DNA of 64,000 nt from CAYVFC01 sp964450715 (GTDB lineage Bacteria; Myxococcota_A; Polyangia; Polyangiales; JAFGIB01): NCBI GenBank assembly GCA_964450715.1, contig CAYVFC010000001.1, positions 1 to 64,000 of the forward strand, read 5' to 3'. Of the stretch, positions 17,808-26,139 are shown one piece after another. Within the stretch, counting starts at the first letter, position 1; every line of letters starts with the position of its first letter. The notes beneath the pieces were generated by a model that did not search any database, was not told the origin of the DNA, and saw only the letters and a program-made list of their open reading frames with translations. The translations under genes and the position numbers were made by a program.

Positions 17808-19058
17808 GTGCGTATCGGCCTGCTTACGACTAGCTTCCCGCGTTTCGAGCACGATATCGCCGGATGCTTCGTGCTGGGGTTTGCCCGCGCGCTGGCCCGG
17901 CGCGGCCATTGCCTGCAGGTGTTGGCGCCCGAACCGGAGCAGCGGTTCGCACCCCCCGCCTGGCCCGACATCTCGGTGCGCTGGATCCCGTATCTGCGGC
18001 CGCGCGGCCTGCAGCGCACCTTTTACGGAGCGGGGGTGCCGGACAACCTTCAACGCAGTATGCTCGCCTGGCTGGGGTTGGCCCCCTTTTCCCTGCAGCT
18101 GACCCGCGCGGTCCGCGAGCGCAGCGCAGACTGGGATGTCCTGGTCAGCCACTGGGCGCTTCCCTGCGCGCTAGCCGCGATGGTCGGCGGGGTTCGGCTG
18201 CCGCACCTGGCGGTGCTGCACTCGGCCGACGTGCACCTGCTGGCAAGGCTGCCCGCCCGCGCCCTCTTGGCCCGGTGCATCGAGGAGAATGCCGACCGGT
18301 TGCTCTTCGTATCTCCCCTGCTGGAGCGGCGTTTCCTCGATTGGCTGCCGGCAGCAGTGCGGGAGAAGACCCGGCAGCGTTGTCGAGTCTTTCCCATGGG
18401 CATCGATCCGGTCCCGCCGCCGGACGGGTCGCGGAAACACTGCCGTGAGCGGCTCGGCCTCGATCGCTTCACCCTGGTATCCCTGGGGCGGCTGGTGCCG
18501 GTCAAGGGGACGCGCGATGCGATCCGAGCGCTGGCCGGCCGGGAGGATTTGCAGCTGGTGGTGGTCGGCGACGGCCCGGAGCGGCCGGAGCTGCAGCGGC
18601 TCGCCGCTCGGCTGCGCTCCCCGGTTCGCTTCGCCGGCGTGCTCACCGCCGGGCGCAAGAGCGAGCTGCTGCGAGCGGCTGACGCTTTCCTCTCGTCCTC
18701 CCGGATCCTGCCCTCGGGGCGGACCGAGGCGATGCCCACCGCGCTGCTGGAAGCGCTGGCCTATGGGCTGCCCGTGGTGGCCACGGACGTGGGCGCCATC
18801 GGCAGCTACCTCGAGCAAGAGCAGACCGCCCTGCTGGTCCCGGCCGGCAACCCGGCCTCGCTGCGCGCCGCCATCGACCGTCTGCTGGCCGAGACGGCTC
18901 TGCTTCGGCGACTGGGCGCGCGGGGCATCGAGCTGGCGGAGCAGTTCACCTGGCCCAGCCTCGCTCCCCGGCTGGAAGAGCTGCTGCTCGAGTGCACACG
19001 CAGGAAGGTCGCCACGCGACCGGACCGGCGAGGGACGCCGGAGCGGGCGGTCGCGTAG
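17808..19058 (+). CDS. GT4 family glycosyltransferase
   Basis: 416 aa, GTG start 16 bases after glmS. GT-B fold with N-terminal domain LLTTSFPRFEHDIAGCFVLG and C-terminal Rossmann domain (LVSLGRLVPVKG, VVVGDGPERPEL, FAGVL). The donor-binding E-x7-E lies in RTEAMPTALLEALAYGLPVV. This is a retaining GT4 enzyme using a nucleotide-activated sugar; acceptor unknown. Proximity to glmS hints at amino-sugar chemistry but proves nothing. Convergent with lolA, 7 bases apart. Confidence 0.88.
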   Translation: MRIGLLTTSFPRFEHDIAGCFVLGFARALARRGHCLQVLAPEPEQRFAPPAWPDISVRWIPYLRPRGLQRTFYGAGVPDNLQRSMLAWLGLAPFSLQLTRAVRERSADWDVLVSHWALPCALAAMVGGVRLPHLAVLHSADVHLLARLPARALLARCIEENADRLLFVSPLLERRFLDWLPAAVREKTRQRCRVFPMGIDPVPPPDGSRKHCRERLGLDRFTLVSLGRLVPVKGTRDAIRALAGREDLQLVVVGDGPERPELQRLAARLRSPVRFAGVLTAGRKSELLRAADAFLSSSRILPSGRTEAMPTALLEALAYGLPVVATDVGAIGSYLEQEQTALLVPAGNPASLRAAIDRLLAETALLRRLGARGIELAEQFTWPSLAPRLEELLLECTRRKVATRPDRRGTPERAVA

Positions 19059-19065
19059 AGCGAGG

Positions 19066-19824
19066 TTACGGCGAAAGGACCCGGGTACCGGGCGGAGGCA
19101 GGTAGCTGAAAAGCGAGGCCGGGACCTCGCGGTTGAAGCGGAGATCTCCGAAGTCGAAGCGATTGCGGTTTCCGAGCGGATCGACGATCAGCACGCGTCG
19201 CACCAGGCCGCGCAGCCGCGGGTCGCTCTCCACGTAGAAGAGGATCCGGTCGAAGTGCGGGCTGGGCTCGATCGGGAGTAGCTCCAGTACCTGGCCGGGG
19301 CTGAATCCCTCGCGCTTGGAATCGAGCAGGCGGAAGCGGAAGCTCTCTTGCAGACGTCCCGTCCCGGTGAGAAAGGAGAGCGCCTGCGGCAACTGGGCCT
19401 CGTTCATCTTCTGTATCACCATCTGGCCGGGCTCACCCGGTTCGCCCGGTTCGTAGACCAGCAAGCGCTCGCCGTCGCTCACGATGACCTTTCCGTTGGG
19501 CCGCGCATAGTCCCAGCGCATCTTGCCGGGTTTCACGAACACCACCGTTCCCTTGGACCTGTCGGTTCGCTTGTAGAGCTTGTGCACGTAGGTCTGGTAG
19601 AAGCTGGCGGACAGGTTTCGGGTCTGGTCGTAAAAGGATTGCACTGCGCCGGCCACCTCTCGGGCTCGGACGGGTGAGGGAGGGTGAGCAGCGGAGTCCG
19701 GGGGAGAGCCGGGCGATTGCGCCGGCAAGGGAGAGGCGAAAAGCAGAGCGAGCAACAGGGATAGGATGACGGCTTGGCGGCTAACCGTTAGCGGTCGGAG
19801 TTGCTCATCGAAAATCTGGATCAT
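19066..19824 (-). CDS. lolA: outer-membrane lipoprotein carrier protein LolA
   Basis: Periplasmic chaperone carrying lipoproteins from LolCDE to the outer membrane. Signal peptide (about 14-36, LSLLLALLFASPLPAQ), then the LolA core (VQSFYDQTRNLSASFYQTYV, GKMRWDYARPNGKVIVSDG, FLTGTGRLQESF, the C-terminal DPLGNRNRFDFGDLRFN). ATG 19824 gives 252 aa; ATG 19839 is also possible. No LolB or LolCDE nearby. Confidence 0.92.
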   Translation of the reverse strand: MIQIFDEQLRPLTVSRQAVILSLLLALLFASPLPAQSPGSPPDSAAHPPSPVRAREVAGAVQSFYDQTRNLSASFYQTYVHKLYKRTDRSKGTVVFVKPGKMRWDYARPNGKVIVSDGERLLVYEPGEPGEPGQMVIQKMNEAQLPQALSFLTGTGRLQESFRFRLLDSKREGFSPGQVLELLPIEPSPHFDRILFYVESDPRLRGLVRRVLIVDPLGNRNRFDFGDLRFNREVPASLFSYLPPPGTRVLSP

Positions 19825-20559
19825 GGCTCGCCTGCCCATTATGAGTTGGACGTCTGGCGGCTCGTATCATTCGATGGAGGGGAAGACAAGCAGGGGGCAA
19901 GGGACCGCCGGGGAGAGTGCGGTGAGGGGTACGTCGACGCGGCGCCCCCGCGTTGTTCGGACCCCGGTGTTTGAGCTACGCGCTACGGGACTTTCGGATA
20001 AGTCTCGGCGCCCTCGCGGCTGGTATCGGCGTGGTCGAGTGTCGCCAGCGCCTGCACGAAAAACTCGCCCGTTCGCCGCGACTTATCCGAGAGTCGGGTG
20101 CGAACAAGGGGAAAGTAAGGTAAAGAAAGCTAAGCGGCCACGATTCGCTATTATAAGGCCCCGCTTACGGCGCGAAATGCATTCCCGCTGGCGGGCGAAA
20201 GCTTGTACTTCTAAGCAAGGAAGAACGTGACCTGTGTTCACGTTGGCCGATACTGATGCAACGCTGGTGCCAAAGCGGGGGTATTTGCGGACGCCGTCTA
20301 CGATGTGCGCGCAAGATATCGAAAAAGCACAGGAATTAGGGAGAGCAACGGTTGCGTACACCTTTGCCGGGTACCGCGTTCGAGGCTGTCGTACATGACA
20401 TTTCTGTCATGCTCCGGGCAGGCCCGATCCTGGAGCGTCATACCGCACGGTTCGAAACCGACTCGACGACGATCCGGACAAGACATGATCGGGCATTCGC
20501 TGAGGTTTTCTAAGCCACCGGCAGTGCAGTATTATTTCTCTTTCGATCAGGTAACGGAA
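19825..20559. other. 735-base intergenic region with inverted repeats
   Basis: Divergent spacer between lolA and the zinc-ribbon gene. It holds a 22-bp inverted repeat (19989-20010 / 20074-20095) and a perfect 7-bp hairpin AACGTGA/TCACGTT (20224-20230 / 20238-20244). It also has an AT-rich patch GCTATTATAAGG near 20150 that could be a -10 region. Small ORFs here look random. A 7-bp CCCGATC/GATCGGG pair (20422/20487) does not make a tRNA. Confidence 0.5.
19989..20095. repeat. 22-bp inverted repeat, possible stem-loop element
   Basis: GACTTTCGGATAAGTCTCGG with CG (19989-20010) pairs with 20074-20095 at 20 of 22 positions, including a perfect CGGATAAGTC/GACTTATCCG core. The 63-base interior is GC-rich. 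A similar TTTCCGGATAAAGACACGAC string occurs at about 12578, beside the large palindrome, so the two may be related elements. Confidence 0.65.
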
Positions 20560-22044
20560 ATGCAGGTCTGCCCCATCTGCGGATCCCGGTGGGATACCGA
20601 CGATCCGTTTTGTCCCTCCTGTAGCGTCCCACCGGAAGAGCAGGAACCGCCGCCGGACGACGACGCTTCGTTGGAGAACGGCAAGCGTGACTCTGCGGAA
20701 CGCGAGAGCGGACCGGAACGAAGAAACAACGGGCGCGACTCTACGGAACGCGAGAGCGGGCCGGAGCGTCGGAACGGTAAGCGCGACTCTGCGGAACTCG
20801 ATAACGGACCGGAGCGTGAAGAAGGAGCCGGGTATGGTCGAAAAGCGGAGAACGGGAACTCGGCGGTGAACGATAGCGGCGTACATCCCGTCGTGAACCG
20901 GAACTCGGTACCGCCGCCTCGATCCGAGTCGCGGCCGAGCCAACCGCCTCCCCCGAACGAGCTGGAGGAGGAAGGCGCGACCGCCTACGGTTCCGCGGTC
21001 CTGGCGCAAGGGGAGATCGAGGAGGAGGTCGTTATTCCGGACGAGGCGCCGGTCGAGCCAGAGGAGCGGACGCCGTCGGATCCCGCACCCGATCCAAGCG
21101 AAGGCGAGTCGGTCACTGCGACATCTGCGTCGCAGTCCGCGCGTCCTCCCGCGGGTTCGGAGTCGGAAGAGGCGGCGCGCGAGAGAAGCCGCGATAGCCA
21201 GCCGCCCAAGAAGCCCGCGAAGGAGGGGCCTCCGCCACGGCCTCCCGTACTCGCGTCCGAGGCGCTGCGCAAGGAGGTCGCGCCGCAGGAGCCCGGTCGA
21301 ATGACCATGAGGGCGCTGCTGCTATTCGCCGGGCTGACCGGTTCGGTGAGCTCTCTGCTGCTCATGCGTTTCACGGGTATGGGGGTGCCGCTGGCCGGGG
21401 CCTTCATCGGTCTGACCCTGCTCGGCCTGCCGCCCATACCGTATGCGGCCCGAGCGGTGGCGGCGGTGACCATCGCCGGGTGCGCGCTCGGGGTGGTTAC
21501 CTGGATGAACCTGGCGCAGACAGGTTCCAGCGCGGTCGTGGCGGAGAGCATCGGTTTGACCCTGCTGGCCGCGGCGCTTTTCTTTCGGGCTTGGCATCGC
21601 GGCTCGACGCTAGCGCGCTTCCTGGTTCTGGTGGGCCTGGTGGTGAGCGCTAGCTGGCTGGGCACCTCGGGCGCGCTAGCCGAGATGACCACGCTCGATC
21701 CCTGGTGGCAATCCTGGTTGCCCATAGTGCTGCGGGCGCCGCTCGGATTGTTAATGATGCTCTCGCTGTTGGCGTTCATGGACGAGAGGAGCACGGGCGG
21801 CTGTGAGATATGGGCGACCGGCGTGGTGTTGTGGGCGGGAACCAATAGCGGCGTGCAGCTGCTGGTTCGCTTCTGGCCGCCCGCCTTGGACGCTCCCGAT
21901 TGGTCGCTGGTCGGCGGCGGTGAGTCGGTGCCCATTATCGCCGGCCCCCTGCTGATGACCCTGGTGGCGTTCGGCACGGCGCAGCTTTTGGCCGTGACCG
22001 CCGCTGCCGAGCAGACGCCCCGTAAGGAAGACGACGAGCCGTAG
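20560..22044 (+). CDS. zinc-ribbon polytopic membrane protein with a repetitive linker
   Basis: 494 aa from ATG 20560, chosen because the zinc ribbon CPICGSRWDTDDPFCPSC begins at residue 4; the frame is open up to 20305. Residues 40-87 are three 16-residue repeats (NGKRDSAERESGPERR type), then a long Pro/Glu/Ser-rich linker to about 245. The C-terminal half has about eight hydrophobic segments (MRALLLFAGLTGSVSSLLLM through LLMTLVAFGTAQLLAVTAA). Cytosolic zinc ribbon plus membrane domain is a layout seen in uncharacterised deltaproteobacterial proteins. Function unknown. Confidence 0.8.
   Translation: MQVCPICGSRWDTDDPFCPSCSVPPEEQEPPPDDDASLENGKRDSAERESGPERRNNGRDSTERESGPERRNGKRDSAELDNGPEREEGAGYGRKAENGNSAVNDSGVHPVVNRNSVPPPRSESRPSQPPPPNELEEEGATAYGSAVLAQGEIEEEVVIPDEAPVEPEERTPSDPAPDPSEGESVTATSASQSARPPAGSESEEAARERSRDSQPPKKPAKEGPPPRPPVLASEALRKEVAPQEPGRMTMRALLLFAGLTGSVSSLLLMRFTGMGVPLAGAFIGLTLLGLPPIPYAARAVAAVTIAGCALGVVTWMNLAQTGSSAVVAESIGLTLLAAALFFRAWHRGSTLARFLVLVGLVVSASWLGTSGALAEMTTLDPWWQSWLPIVLRAPLGLLMMLSLLAFMDERSTGGCEIWATGVVLWAGTNSGVQLLVRFWPPALDAPDWSLVGGGESVPIIAGPLLMTLVAFGTAQLLAVTAAAEQTPRKEDDEP
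20677..20820. repeat. three tandem 48-bp coding repeats
   Basis: Three in-frame 48-base units at 20677, 20725 and 20773, each encoding a charged 16-residue unit ending in GPER. The third has diverged (LDNGPERE). They form part of the linker after the zinc ribbon. Confidence 0.85.
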
Positions 22045-22055
22045 AACGGATACTG

Positions 22056-22115
22056 TCATTTCGACCGAAGGGAGAAATCTCTTTGTTTATTGAGCTCTCT
22101 CACTTCGTTCGAGAT
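22056..22115. repeat. short copy of the TCATTTCGA...GAGAAATCTC dispersed palindrome
   Basis: 22056-22081 matches 53443-53468 at 24 of 26 bases. It is followed by CTCTCACTTCGTTCGAGATGG, resembling a degraded reverse arm. It sits in the gap between two convergent genes. Confidence 0.7.
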
Positions 22116-22125
22116 GGCATCTCAC

Positions 22126-23202
22126 TCACTTGCCCACGTATCGCGGCCAGGCCGCCAGCAGCACCACGGCGCAGCGATAGCCTTTTGGATCGCTGGCCAG
22201 GCCGATTCCGGCGTCGGTGAAGCGGGCGTCGAGCATGGTCATGCGGTGAGAGGGGCTATCGCGCATGGCATCGAAGGCCGAGACCGCGCTTTTGGACCTG
22301 GCAACGGTCTCTCCGACCGTGCGCGCGCGAACGCCGGCTTGCGCCAGCCTGCTCTCTGGATCGAGGCCGGGCTCGATCTCGTGTACGGCCCGGCCCGATT
22401 CGCATACCGCCTCCGCATGCCGTGCCGCCAACCGAGCCAGCAGGCTGTTCTCCCGCACGGCCAGGGCGCCGCTCTGTTTACGCAGGCGATTGAGCCGGAA
22501 GGTGAGGGCGGTCGTATTGGGGTCGTCTCCGGCAGCCTCCGGCTCGGGCTCCCCGGCGCCGTTTGCGCCCACGTCATCGCCGACGATACGTTCGGCGACC
22601 GGCCTCGGGCCGGAGCGGCCGCTGGCCACTAGCTGGATGCGCAGAGGAGGTCGCAGGTCGCTTTGCAGAGCGATGCCGCGGCGGAGCTGAGCCTTGTCCG
22701 TGCGATAGCGAATGATCCGACCGTCGCCGTCCGATAAGACCAGCAGTGGATCGTCGAAGCCACGCTCGAGCCGGCCGCGTATCTCCAGCGGATCCTCGTT
22801 CGCGAGCGCCAGCGAGCCGCCGCGCGCGGCAGCGATGAGCAGGCGGCCAGCCGGCGAACGGGCCTCGCCGCATACGAGCGGAGCGTCCGCGCGCTTGCGA
22901 AACGCCTCGAGCCACTCGCGCAGCTTCTCGTCGCTCTTGTCCCCGGAAAGCCAGAGCGCCCGTACCGATACCGCGTCCGAGCCCGAGGCGCGAACGGCGC
23001 GCGTCAGCAGTTCGGAAGCGGGTGGCTCGCCTCTATCCACCAGGCTCGAAGCCGCGTTGGCGAGCGCATCATCCCTCTCGCACGCGCGCTCGCTGTCAGG
23101 GGAAGGGGCGGATCGAAGCGTATTGCCCGGGTCGGCTTGCGCGGAGCTGACCGCGATCGAGAGCGCGGCCAGCAGCGATAGATGAGAACGGGTGGGTTTC
23201 AC
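22126..23202 (-). CDS. exported CAP (SCP/PR1) domain protein
   Basis: About 358 aa from GTG 23202, chosen because a signal peptide (KPTRSHLSLLAALSIAVSSAQA) follows it; the frame stays open to 23391. The middle is unassigned (about 30-240). The C-terminal about 130 residues are a CAP domain (NRLRKQSGALAVRENSLLARLAARHAEAV, GETVARSKSA, then SPSHRMTMLDARFTDAGIGL). CAP domains in bacteria are secreted; activity is generally unknown. The start is uncertain because the GGAGG lies very near the GTG. Confidence 0.85.
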   Translation of the reverse strand: MKPTRSHLSLLAALSIAVSSAQADPGNTLRSAPSPDSERACERDDALANAASSLVDRGEPPASELLTRAVRASGSDAVSVRALWLSGDKSDEKLREWLEAFRKRADAPLVCGEARSPAGRLLIAAARGGSLALANEDPLEIRGRLERGFDDPLLVLSDGDGRIIRYRTDKAQLRRGIALQSDLRPPLRIQLVASGRSGPRPVAERIVGDDVGANGAGEPEPEAAGDDPNTTALTFRLNRLRKQSGALAVRENSLLARLAARHAEAVCESGRAVHEIEPGLDPESRLAQAGVRARTVGETVARSKSAVSAFDAMRDSPSHRMTMLDARFTDAGIGLASDPKGYRCAVVLLAAWPRYVGK

Positions 23203-23385
23203 CCCTCCAGCGTATCCGCGACACGGATCGGTGGGCCAGTTTTCGTCCCGGTGGAGCGGAGCGGGTAAGTGCGGCTGGAAATGCTTGAAAACAGGGCGGT
23301 TTCGGACATTCGTCCGCAAGCAGTTGGCGTGGAAAAATACAGCAAATTGTGGATATTTTAGCGACGATGGTGTTGGTTTGCCCCT

Positions 23386-23437
23386 TGACATACGTGAGCG
23401 TATGTGAAATATTTATTCACATACGGATGGGTATGCA
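23386..23437 (+). promoter_or_regulatory. promoter overlapped by a four-half-site operator
   Basis: TTGACA at 23386-23391, 17-base spacer, AATATT at 23409-23414. Overlapping it are two 18-bp palindrome-like sites, ACATACGTGAGCGTATGT (23389-23406, perfect 7-bp arms) and ACATACGGATGGGTATGC (23420-23437, weaker). They are also mirrored about 23413 (CGTATGTGAA 23400-23409 with TTCACATACG 23417-23426). This is a typical TetR-type layout and a tetR gene lies two genes downstream. Confidence 0.75.
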
Positions 23438-23473
23438 GGGTTGCGGGCCCAGCTAGAAGGAGCGGAGGAGAAC

Positions 23474-25399
23474 ATGGGAATACAGACCATCGGCGTGAGT
23501 GAACCGGAACAGTGGGGTAAGCACACGAACGGCAATGGCTGCGACGCCACGGGCAAGGCGGGTGCTCCCACGCCGACCCGTACCGTGCGCAAGGCGGACG
23601 GCACGGCACGGGTCCTGATCAGCAACGCTTATGGCCCTTATCCCCTCAAGTGGGGCAAGTCGGTCCACGATTTGCTCGGCGCCAGGCTGGCGCGCGAGAA
23701 CAACATGGACGGCCGCACCCGCATGTTCTCCTATCCGCTCTACATCATCGCCGAGAATATCCGGAATCCCACCACGGTGATGGAGTGTCCCACCTGGGAC
23801 GACTTCATCGCCGAGGTTCGTAAGGGCTATGATGTGATCGCCATCCAGCTTCTCAGCATGCACATGAAGCGGGTCTCCCGGATGATGAAAGCCATCCGCG
23901 AGCTGAGCCCGCAGACCGAGATCGTGATCGGCGGCTATGGCGTGGGCATGATCCATCAGCCGCTGCCCGGCGATAAAGAGGGGCACGCGGACTACATCCG
24001 GGAAAATGCGGACCACATCTGCCGCGGCGAGGGCGTCAGCTACATGCGGGCGCTGCTGGGCGACGATCTGAACCGGCCCATCACCCAGTACACGCTGCCG
24101 CCCACCGAGGTGCAGCTCAGCCGTTTCGAGGGGATCAAGCTGCACCTTCCGGTCATCCTGGTCTCGCTGGGATGCCCGGCCGCCTGCGAGTTCTGCAACA
24201 CCTCCGCCTTCTTCAACCACAAGAAGGTCAAGGTCTTCACCCCGCAGCAGGTCTACGACACCATGAAGGCGCACCAGCGCCGGATGAACCGGGACTGGGT
24301 CACCTTCATCCTCTTCGATGAGGACATCTTCATGGACCAGGAGTTCGTGCGCGAGCTGGGACGGCTCATCCGCTCGGACAAGAAGACCTGGGGCTTCCGC
24401 TGGATCAGCTTCGGTTCCATGAGCACCATCAGCAAGTTCACGCCACGCGAGCTTAGGGAGTGCGGGGTGGAGGCCATCTGGGTCGGCGTGGAGTCGGGCA
24501 TCACCGGCGAGGACAACAAATCGAGCACCGGCTATCTGAAGCGCGAGGGGAATGCCACCCCGCAGGACTTCTTTCCCCAGCTCACCAGCTACGGCATCCA
24601 GATCATCGGCTCCATGATCCTGGGCTTCGACTTCCACACCACGGAGAACATCGAGAGGGACATCGATTATTTCGTAAGCCTCAAGCCCACCCTCTACCAG
24701 ATTGGACCCATCCGCCCCTGTCCGGGCACCAAGCTCTACAACCAGATGCTGCGGGATGAGCGCATCAACGACGTGTTCGACTGGGAGGACATCCACCTGT
24801 GGGAGATCGGCTCCTACAAGCTCAAGAACCTGACCGACGAGCAGATCGTCCACTACTTCAACCTGGCCCACGAGAAGCTGCGCACCACCAACGGAACGCC
24901 GCTGCTGCAGATCTTCGAGTGCAACCTGGAGGCCTACTTGACCATGAAGGACTCGGACAGCGAGTTCCTACGCTTCCAGGCCGAGCAGGCCATGCTCAGG
25001 ACACGGCGGCTGCGCGTCGTGGTGCGGGCGCTGGAGATGGAGGCGCCCTCGCCCGCGGTCAAGGAGCGGATCCGGTATCTGCTGGACAGGTCCAAGGCGG
25101 CGCTGCCGCGCGATCTGCTCACCCCGGTGCGCGCGACCATCGGCCAGGTGGCGTCGCACTTCATCAACCCGCTCCAGATCATCTGCACCAATCAGCCCGA
25201 GCTGGAGCTACGGCAGCAGACCGAGTTCTCGCCCACCAGGCGCTGGAGCTACTACAACGAATCGAAGCTTCCGGCGCCGCTGGTGGTGGACGGGGAGAAC
25301 GACGCGTTGCACCGGCTCAAGGGGCAGGCCAACCGCCTGCGCGACCTGGCGGTGGGCTCGGCCGCCACCCTTTCGGTCACCGGTCTGTTCTTGCGCTAG
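23474..25399 (+). CDS. B12-binding-type radical SAM protein
   Basis: 641 aa from ATG 23474 (GGAGGAG upstream). The N-terminal cobalamin-binding-like Rossmann domain (about 40-190) includes YDVIAIQLLSMHMKRVSRMM and EIVIGGYGVGM. The radical SAM core (about 230-460) has the cluster motif CPAACEFC (CX3CX2C), then ILFDEDIFMD, VGVESGI and ILGFDFHT. A C-terminal helical region of about 170 residues is unassigned. Such enzymes methylate or rearrange unactivated carbons, often in lipids or cofactors; the substrate is unknown. First gene of an operator-controlled operon with tetR and a hydrolase. Confidence 0.88.
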   Translation: MGIQTIGVSEPEQWGKHTNGNGCDATGKAGAPTPTRTVRKADGTARVLISNAYGPYPLKWGKSVHDLLGARLARENNMDGRTRMFSYPLYIIAENIRNPTTVMECPTWDDFIAEVRKGYDVIAIQLLSMHMKRVSRMMKAIRELSPQTEIVIGGYGVGMIHQPLPGDKEGHADYIRENADHICRGEGVSYMRALLGDDLNRPITQYTLPPTEVQLSRFEGIKLHLPVILVSLGCPAACEFCNTSAFFNHKKVKVFTPQQVYDTMKAHQRRMNRDWVTFILFDEDIFMDQEFVRELGRLIRSDKKTWGFRWISFGSMSTISKFTPRELRECGVEAIWVGVESGITGEDNKSSTGYLKREGNATPQDFFPQLTSYGIQIIGSMILGFDFHTTENIERDIDYFVSLKPTLYQIGPIRPCPGTKLYNQMLRDERINDVFDWEDIHLWEIGSYKLKNLTDEQIVHYFNLAHEKLRTTNGTPLLQIFECNLEAYLTMKDSDSEFLRFQAEQAMLRTRRLRVVVRALEMEAPSPAVKERIRYLLDRSKAALPRDLLTPVRATIGQVASHFINPLQIICTNQPELELRQQTEFSPTRRWSYYNESKLPAPLVVDGENDALHRLKGQANRLRDLAVGSAATLSVTGLFLR

Positions 25400-25434
25400 C
25401 GTAACGGGTATATTCGGCGCGGAGACCGATTCCC

Positions 25435-26043
25435 ATGACCGAGGCCAGGAGCAAGACGCGGGAGGAAGCCAAGCGGGAGACGCGCGAGGCGCTGATCAAG
25501 GCGGGAATCGAGGCCTTTGCCGCGGAAGGCGTCGACCTGCCCAGCCTGGACGCGATCTGCGCCCGCGCGGGGTTCACCCGCGGCGCGTTCTACGTCCACT
25601 TCAAGGACCGGGACGACTTCCTGCTCTCGGTGATGGACAGGGTGCTTTCCGAGTTCATCAACAGCGTCATCGCCACCGGAGAGTACGGCGAGGATCTTCG
25701 TAAGACCGTGGACCTCTTCATCAGCGCGGCCGAGAGCGGCCTTCTGCCCATGGTCTTCGGGGAGATAAATTTCCGCGTACTGCTGGAGGCCGGAAGCCGC
25801 AATCCCGCCATCCGCGAACGCTTCGCCGCGTTGTTGCAGGACGCCATGAAGCGGATGACCGCCTCGACCCGGGATGCGCAGGCGGCGGGAACGGTGCGCG
25901 ACGATCTGAAGGCCGGAGATATCGGCATGCTGCTGGTGGCCGCGGCGGTGGGACTGGTGGTGTTGACCGAGGCCGAGGTGAAGCTCGATATCCACGACAT
26001 GCGCGATACGGTGTATCGGCTCTTTCTCAAGAATCCCAAGTAA
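25435..26043 (+). CDS. TetR/AcrR family transcriptional regulator
   Basis: 202 aa. The N-terminal HTH (about 15-60) reads TREALIKAGIEAFAAEGVDL, then AICARAGFTRGAFYVHFKDRDDFL, a textbook TetR DNA-binding domain. The C-terminal ligand/dimer domain is unassigned. 35 bases after the radical SAM gene and same strand; it most likely represses the operon from the operator at 23389-23437. Confidence 0.93.
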   Translation: MTEARSKTREEAKRETREALIKAGIEAFAAEGVDLPSLDAICARAGFTRGAFYVHFKDRDDFLLSVMDRVLSEFINSVIATGEYGEDLRKTVDLFISAAESGLLPMVFGEINFRVLLEAGSRNPAIRERFAALLQDAMKRMTASTRDAQAAGTVRDDLKAGDIGMLLVAAAVGLVVLTEAEVKLDIHDMRDTVYRLFLKNPK

Positions 26044-26139
26044 CCCAGCGATTTCGCGAACCTAACGGGCGGAGACGCTCCCGGATTGCCGGCACCGGAC
26101 GATGGATGGCTGGCGACGGGCTTCAGGAGGCAACCCATC

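Noticed and set aside
20422..20493. Possible tRNA: CCCGATC/GATCGGG ends 72 bases apart with GGTTCGAAACC inside
   Set aside because: On neither strand does a T-arm or D-arm sit in the right place; the GTTCGAA is in the middle, not before the 3' acceptor strand.
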